Part shown: positions 14,632 to 15,450 of the stretch, in pieces
Numbering within the stretch: position 1 is the first letter of the stretch
How the letters are laid out: each line of letters opens with the position of its first letter
Notes under the pieces: model-generated
The model's input: only the letters and a program-made list of their open reading frames with translations
Told to the model about the DNA's origin: nothing
Databases searched by the model: none
Made by a program: the position numbers and the translations under genes
Assembly (NCBI GenBank): GCA_030430975.1
Contig: JAUIKB010000026.1
Span: 1 to 15,450 of the forward strand
Source of the DNA: Polyangia bacterium
Lineage (GTDB): Bacteria > Myxococcota_A > Polyangia > Polyangiales > Polyangiaceae
Length of the DNA: 15,450 nucleotides
Direction: 5' to 3'

Positions 14632-15450
14632 TGAGTCAGTCTGCGCGGATGCCAAGGGTGAGTTGGTGCCATCGTGCGGTGCTCGGCGTGGCCTTGACAT
14701 GTGTGTCCACCGCTAGCGCGGATGCCGGCGATGTCACCAACAAGTCCACGACACCCGGGCTGGTCGAAGCGAAGAAGCGATACAAGAAGGCACTTGCTCT
14801 GTACGGCGACGGAGCGTTCGACGCAGCGCTCATCGAGATCAAGCGGGCATACAAGTTAGCGCCGACGTACAAGATCTTGTTCAACCTCGCGCGCGTCCAC
14901 CTGGCTGTTAACGATTACGTCGGGGCCGTTGCTGCCTTTGAACGCTATCTAGCGGATGGTGGATCCAAGATCGGAGCCAAGCGCCGCGCCGAAGTGGAAC
15001 GCGAAATTGAACAGGCTCGAGCCAGGACCGCGTCCGTCGCTTTGGACGTGAACGTGGACGGCGCCAAGGTGTTTGTCGACGACGTGGAGGTAGCTACCTC
15101 ACCGATGGACAGTCCGCTCTTGGTCAACGCAGGCAAGCGCCGCGTTCGTGTGTCGCTGTCCGGATACGTTACCAGAACCAAGGTGCTCGAACTCGCGGGC
15201 GGGGACTCCCAATCCCTACAGGTGGACCTTGAGCCGAAAGCGACGCGCACACCGAACTCAAAGTCGGAAACGAAACCGAAGGCCAAGGCGCCGAAGGGGA
15301 GCGAGGCGGGGGCGGAGAAGAAGGGGGCCGAGGGCGCCGAGGGCGAGGCGAAGGCCGACGAGGACGAGAAGAAGAAGAAGGGCGAGGAGAAAGGCGAGAA
15401 GAAGAAGAAGGGCAAGAAGGGGAAGAAGGGCGGCAAGAAGAAGAAGAAGG
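14631..15450 (+). CDS. TPR-PEGA secreted protein, 3' end outside window
   Basis: No stop occurs before the window end, so only the first 273 codons are seen. ATG 14631 shares its A with the kinase TGA (TGATG), typical of translational coupling. Residues 1-30 are a signal peptide with likely cleavage at TASA-DAG. Residues 45-110 form TPR-like helices (KRYKKALALYGDGAFDAAL, NLARVHLAVNDYVGAVAAF), a typical partner-binding scaffold. A PEGA domain follows at about 134-203 (VDGAKVFVDD, then SGYVTRTKVLEL). From about 204 the chain is low-complexity Lys/Glu/Ala/Gly, reaching almost pure Lys/Gly at the window edge. The same PEGA domain in the neighbouring kinase suggests a shared ligand or matrix partner, as inference. 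What lies past the Lys run (membrane helix or end) is not visible. Confidence 0.88.
   Translation, partial: MSQSARMPRVSWCHRAVLGVALTCVSTASADAGDVTNKSTTPGLVEAKKRYKKALALYGDGAFDAALIEIKRAYKLAPTYKILFNLARVHLAVNDYVGAVAAFERYLADGGSKIGAKRRAEVEREIEQARARTASVALDVNVDGAKVFVDDVEVATSPMDSPLLVNAGKRRVRVSLSGYVTRTKVLELAGGDSQSLQVDLEPKATRTPNSKSETKPKAKAPKGSEAGAEKKGAEGAEGEAKADEDEKKKKGEEKGEKKKKGKKGKKGGKKKKK

Noticed and set aside
14945..15436. Minus-strand ORF starting with a Phe/Pro-rich hydrophobic stretch
   Set aside because: It is the complement of the Lys AAG tract of the TPR-PEGA gene, so the apparent membrane segment is an artefact.
1..15450. tRNA, rRNA or mobile element
   Set aside because: No cloverleaf, rRNA segment, transposase or flanking inverted repeats were recognised by reading; a covariance-model scan could still find a small RNA.

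Overview
The window reads as high-GC chromosomal DNA of a myxobacterium-like organism (phylum Myxococcota). This is inferred from a Hanks-type serine/threonine kinase with a C-terminal PEGA domain followed by a TPR-PEGA protein, from an unusually high share of lipoproteins and secreted proteins, and from two Cys-rich tandem-repeat surface proteins of the kind common in that phylum. I see no phage genes, insertion sequences, CRISPR arrays, rRNA or tRNA genes. Nothing ties the window to a particular genus.

Left part (1-4256). A Cys-rich tandem-repeat lipoprotein runs leftward out of the window from a TTG start at 643. Only 65 bp away, a 1-Cys peroxiredoxin (709-1347) is transcribed in the opposite direction. 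It converges, with a 4-bp gap, on a leftward VWA-domain lipoprotein (1352-2707). A small secreted coiled-coil-like protein (2791-3279) diverges from the VWA gene and overlaps by 34 bp, tail to tail, the end of a zinc-free medium-chain dehydrogenase/reductase (3246-4256, minus).

Middle (4282-7359). An 889-codon minus-strand gene of unknown function lies 25 bp upstream of the dehydrogenase and is probably co-transcribed with it. It has a degenerate P-loop-like motif, a Walker-B-like strand and a long helical C-terminal region, so it may be a diverged STAND/AAA-like regulatory protein. Upstream of it is a gene-free control region of about 400 bp containing an AT-rich island and several short palindromes.

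Right part (7360-15450), all on the plus strand: a small beta-rich lipoprotein; a 733-residue lipoprotein-like protein with nine CGxCG modules behind a Gly/Ser/Ala stalk; a trypsin-like serine protease lipoprotein whose C-terminal two thirds is a triplicated module of about 160 residues carrying DxDxDG-type acidic loops; the PEGA-tailed kinase; and the TPR-PEGA protein, whose start overlaps the kinase stop (TGATG) and which leaves the window inside a Lys/Glu-rich tail.

As a whole the window is an envelope-biology neighbourhood: most products carry lipoboxes or signal peptides. The kinase and TPR-PEGA pair are the best-supported functional unit. The 889-codon protein with its oxidoreductase partner, and the triplicated C-terminal region of the protease, are the least explained parts. 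Three genes needed a changed or recovered start or a partial call: the left-edge TTG gene, the right-edge gene without a stop, and the VWA gene.
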